Below, one piece after another: positions 31,007 through 33,007 of a stretch of DNA of 33,007 nt. The translations under genes and the position numbers were made by a program. Origin of the DNA: UBA2377 sp041689285 (GTDB lineage: Bacteria > Verrucomicrobiota > Verrucomicrobiia > Opitutales > Opitutaceae); NCBI GenBank assembly GCA_041689285.1, contig JBDNGL010000029.1:1-33007 (forward strand), given 5' to 3'. How positions within the stretch are numbered: position 1 is the stretch's first letter; each line of letters opens with the position of its first letter. The notes under the pieces are model-generated. The model had not been told where the DNA came from and did no database searches. It saw nothing but the letters and a program-made list of their open reading frames with translations.

Positions 31007-32925
31007 CCGGGGAAGAGGACCCGAAAGACCGCGCCATGGCCAGGGCGTGACTGCACTTCCAGGCGGCCGCCCTGCAGGGTGAGAAGTTCGCGCACGATCA
31101 TCAGACCCAACCCGTTGGAACCATCGGCGGAAGGCGAGGCCGGCGCGGGATCGAAGATGCGGGTAAAGGCCGCTGCATCTAAGCCGGGCCCATTGTCGCG
31201 CACTTCGGCGAATACCCATGATCCTTGGGTGCCGAATTGCAGACGGATCTCTCCGCGATCGGGGGTATATTTGAGCGCATTACCCAGCAGATTTTCAAAG
31301 ATCTGTCGCAACCGCCGGTCATCAGCGCGCACGGGTGGAAGTGTTTCCGGAGGTGGAAGTGCGGTCAGCTGTTGTTGGCGATGAAGCGCTAGCGGGCGGA
31401 GCATCTGGGCGGTTGCGCAGGCGATGGAAGCCAGATCCACTCGGGTGGGATGCAGGTGCAGGTGGCCCTGCTCCACGGCCGAGATCTCTAAAAAATCCCG
31501 CACCAAGGTTTGCATGCGCGCGGTATCGGACTGCATGTCGCCAGCACGGCGCCGCACGCCGGCGGTGTCTTCGGCTTGCTCAGCGATCAGCCCGGCGGTG
31601 GCGTGGAGGGCCTGCAGCGGAACCTTGAGGTCATGCGAAGCCATGCGGAGCAGTTGCGTTTTGATGTGTTCGGCCGCCTCGGCACGGCGGCGGGCTTCTT
31701 CGGTGGCGCGCCGCAGACGCCGTTCTCCACGCAGGCGCAACCGTAGAAGAAAACTAAGTGCGGCGAGCAAGGTGATGCCGCCGCCCAGCGCGCTGACCAA
31801 GGCAATCTGGCGGGAACGGCGGCGGTCATGCTCGGCGGATTGCAACGCCTGATCCCGGCGGAGCAATTCAATCTCCAATTCCTTTTGTTCTGCGCCATAA
31901 CCGGCGCGCAGCTCGGCCATGCGCCGGCGGTCCTCCGCGCTCCGGAGCTGTTCGCGCAGGGCGGCGTGGCGGCGCTGCGCGGCGAGGGCGGCGGGCAAGT
32001 CGCCCCGGGCCTCATAGGTGAGTGCATATTCCTGTAGAATATCAGCCATGACATCGTCGCTCTGCAAAGTGGCGGCGTAGCGTTCGGCGGCCCCGAGGCT
32101 AGCGAGGGATTCGGTGTTCCGGCCGGCATTGCGGAGGACGCGCCCCATCCGGCGGTGCGTGTTGGCGATATAGCGGCGGTATTTCAGCGCCTCAAAGGTG
32201 GCGAGGGCTCGGTGGAGATAGCCTAGTGCGGATTCATATTCGCCACGGGCGTCGGCGACGAGACCGAGATTGGTGAGGGTCTCGGCGATCGCGCGCGAAT
32301 TGCCTGATGCGATCCGGATTTGCAGGGCTTCCTCATAGAGTTCTGCAGCGCGGGCATGTTCGCCCCGGGTAAGATGGTAGTTGCCGAGGCTATTGAGCAG
32401 GCTACCGCGCATGCGGTTGTCTGGTGCTCGCGCAGCCTCGGCCAGCCCGAGATGAAAATGGTGGAGGGCGTCCTCATCGCGTTCATATCGCTGATAGGTG
32501 AGGCCAAGTCCCCCATGGGTGCGAGCGAGCAAGAAGGGGTCCCCGAGCTGCTGGGCCAGACCCAATTCAGTCAAATGGATTTCCAACGATCGGGGATAAT
32601 CGGTGAGGTTCCAGTAAATCCGTCCTTGGAGATAGAGGAACTCCACCTGCAGGGCTGTGTCGCGAATCTGCTGGGCTCGGGCGAGACCCTCGCTGGCACC
32701 GGCGAGCCCTTCGGCGTAATCGCCTCGACGACGGTGAAGATTGACGATGGTGGCAAGAGCCCGCAGGGCGGACGGTTCATCGGTCGCGGCGGCTGAGGCC
32801 GCCCGAGCTGAAGCCAGATCTTGATCCCCGTCCGGCAGGTCCGCAGGGAGTGGCTCGGGCTCGTTAATGGCCAGCAGTGACGGGACCGCCAGGAGCAGTA
32901 ACCACCACTTTTGCAGGGGCTTCAT
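31000..32925 (-). CDS. TPR-containing sensor histidine kinase
   Basis: A 641-residue sensor with an N-terminal signal or anchor (about 1-19), roughly six tetratricopeptide repeats in a presumed periplasmic domain (about 50-330, e.g. LLNSLGNYHLTRGEHARAAE), a charged coiled coil, one membrane helix (about 375-397), and a kinase core. The phospho-acceptor is His431 (MASHDLKVP). The N-box is FENLLGNALKYTPD (543-556), the G1 box DNGPG (577-581) and the G2 box GLGL (605-608). TPR kinases of this layout pair with LuxR-type regulators in Bacteroidetes and Verrucomicrobia. The sensed signal is unknown. An upstream frame (to 32961) adds 12 residues; the ATG at 32925 is chosen. Confidence 0.93.
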   Translation of the reverse strand: MKPLQKWWLLLLAVPSLLAINEPEPLPADLPDGDQDLASARAASAAATDEPSALRALATIVNLHRRRGDYAEGLAGASEGLARAQQIRDTALQVEFLYLQGRIYWNLTDYPRSLEIHLTELGLAQQLGDPFLLARTHGGLGLTYQRYERDEDALHHFHLGLAEAARAPDNRMRGSLLNSLGNYHLTRGEHARAAELYEEALQIRIASGNSRAIAETLTNLGLVADARGEYESALGYLHRALATFEALKYRRYIANTHRRMGRVLRNAGRNTESLASLGAAERYAATLQSDDVMADILQEYALTYEARGDLPAALAAQRRHAALREQLRSAEDRRRMAELRAGYGAEQKELEIELLRRDQALQSAEHDRRRSRQIALVSALGGGITLLAALSFLLRLRLRGERRLRRATEEARRRAEAAEHIKTQLLRMASHDLKVPLQALHATAGLIAEQAEDTAGVRRRAGDMQSDTARMQTLVRDFLEISAVEQGHLHLHPTRVDLASIACATAQMLRPLALHRQQQLTALPPPETLPPVRADDRRLRQIFENLLGNALKYTPDRGEIRLQFGTQGSWVFAEVRDNGPGLDAAAFTRIFDPAPASPSADGSNGLGLMIVRELLTLQGGRLEVQSRPGHGAVFRVLFPGV

Positions 32926-33007
32926 GGCTCCGAGGAATGCAGGCGGCACGGCCGACTTCAACGCTTCATCTGTTCCGTGCCAAACAAGGCATCGGCGGTC
33001 TCCGGCA

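Overview
The window looks like a chromosomal segment of a GC-rich, Gram-negative member of the Verrucomicrobiota, most likely Opitutaceae. This is inferred from content: a uppS-cdsA-dxr-rseP run, a NfeD-NfeD-FloA operon, a large TonB-dependent receptor with a VTGS-type N-terminus, a TPR sensor kinase, and a general lack of Shine-Dalgarno sequences. There is no rRNA gene here to confirm it, and I see no tRNA, CRISPR array, IS element or phage.

Layout. 1-3245 (minus): envelope isoprenoid/phospholipid operon uppS, cdsA, dxr, rseP (rseP cut by the window edge). 3246-6386: a possible four-way-junction RNA element, ldhA, a decayed P-type ATPase whose stop overlaps the ldhA start, an intact DNA glycosylase (tag), a decayed lipocalin lipoprotein and a cluster of short palindromic repeats. 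6387-6806: orphan DoxX protein (plus). 6969-12069 (minus): membrane fusion protein, FtsX-type permease, ATPase (DevBCA/MacAB-like), then an MsbA-like exporter. 12276-13732 (minus): Rieske ferredoxin and aldose epimerase, with a 10-nt-period repeat upstream of the Rieske gene. 13847-17357 (plus): NfeD-like membrane protease, short NfeD, FloA flotillin and a conserved-looking membrane protein. 17364-19296 (minus): fatty-acid-hydroxylase-family protein, a sialidase remnant and a receiver-only response regulator.

19381-23271 (minus) is the most interesting part. It is a complete bufferin/HvfA-type RiPP locus: a secreted precursor with eight cysteines at an exact 6-residue period, an MNIO (DUF692) modifying enzyme, its DUF2063 partner, a DoxX membrane protein, and an ECF sigma factor with its membrane anti-sigma factor. 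A strong intrinsic terminator lies between the precursor and its enzyme, which would make precursor mRNA more abundant than enzyme mRNA. By family knowledge, such loci make secreted peptides whose modified cysteines bind copper or similar metals.

23361-33007: a VOC-family protein and a DASS transporter, a gamma-glutamyltransferase and a TonB-dependent receptor (all minus), then a NarL-type response regulator (plus) and a TPR histidine kinase (minus). The last two form a convergent two-component pair. The receptor-regulator intergenic region carries a perfect 8-bp-arm palindrome that could be the regulator's operator. The receptor, secreted transferase and transporter suggest uptake and use of a gamma-glutamyl compound, which is inference.
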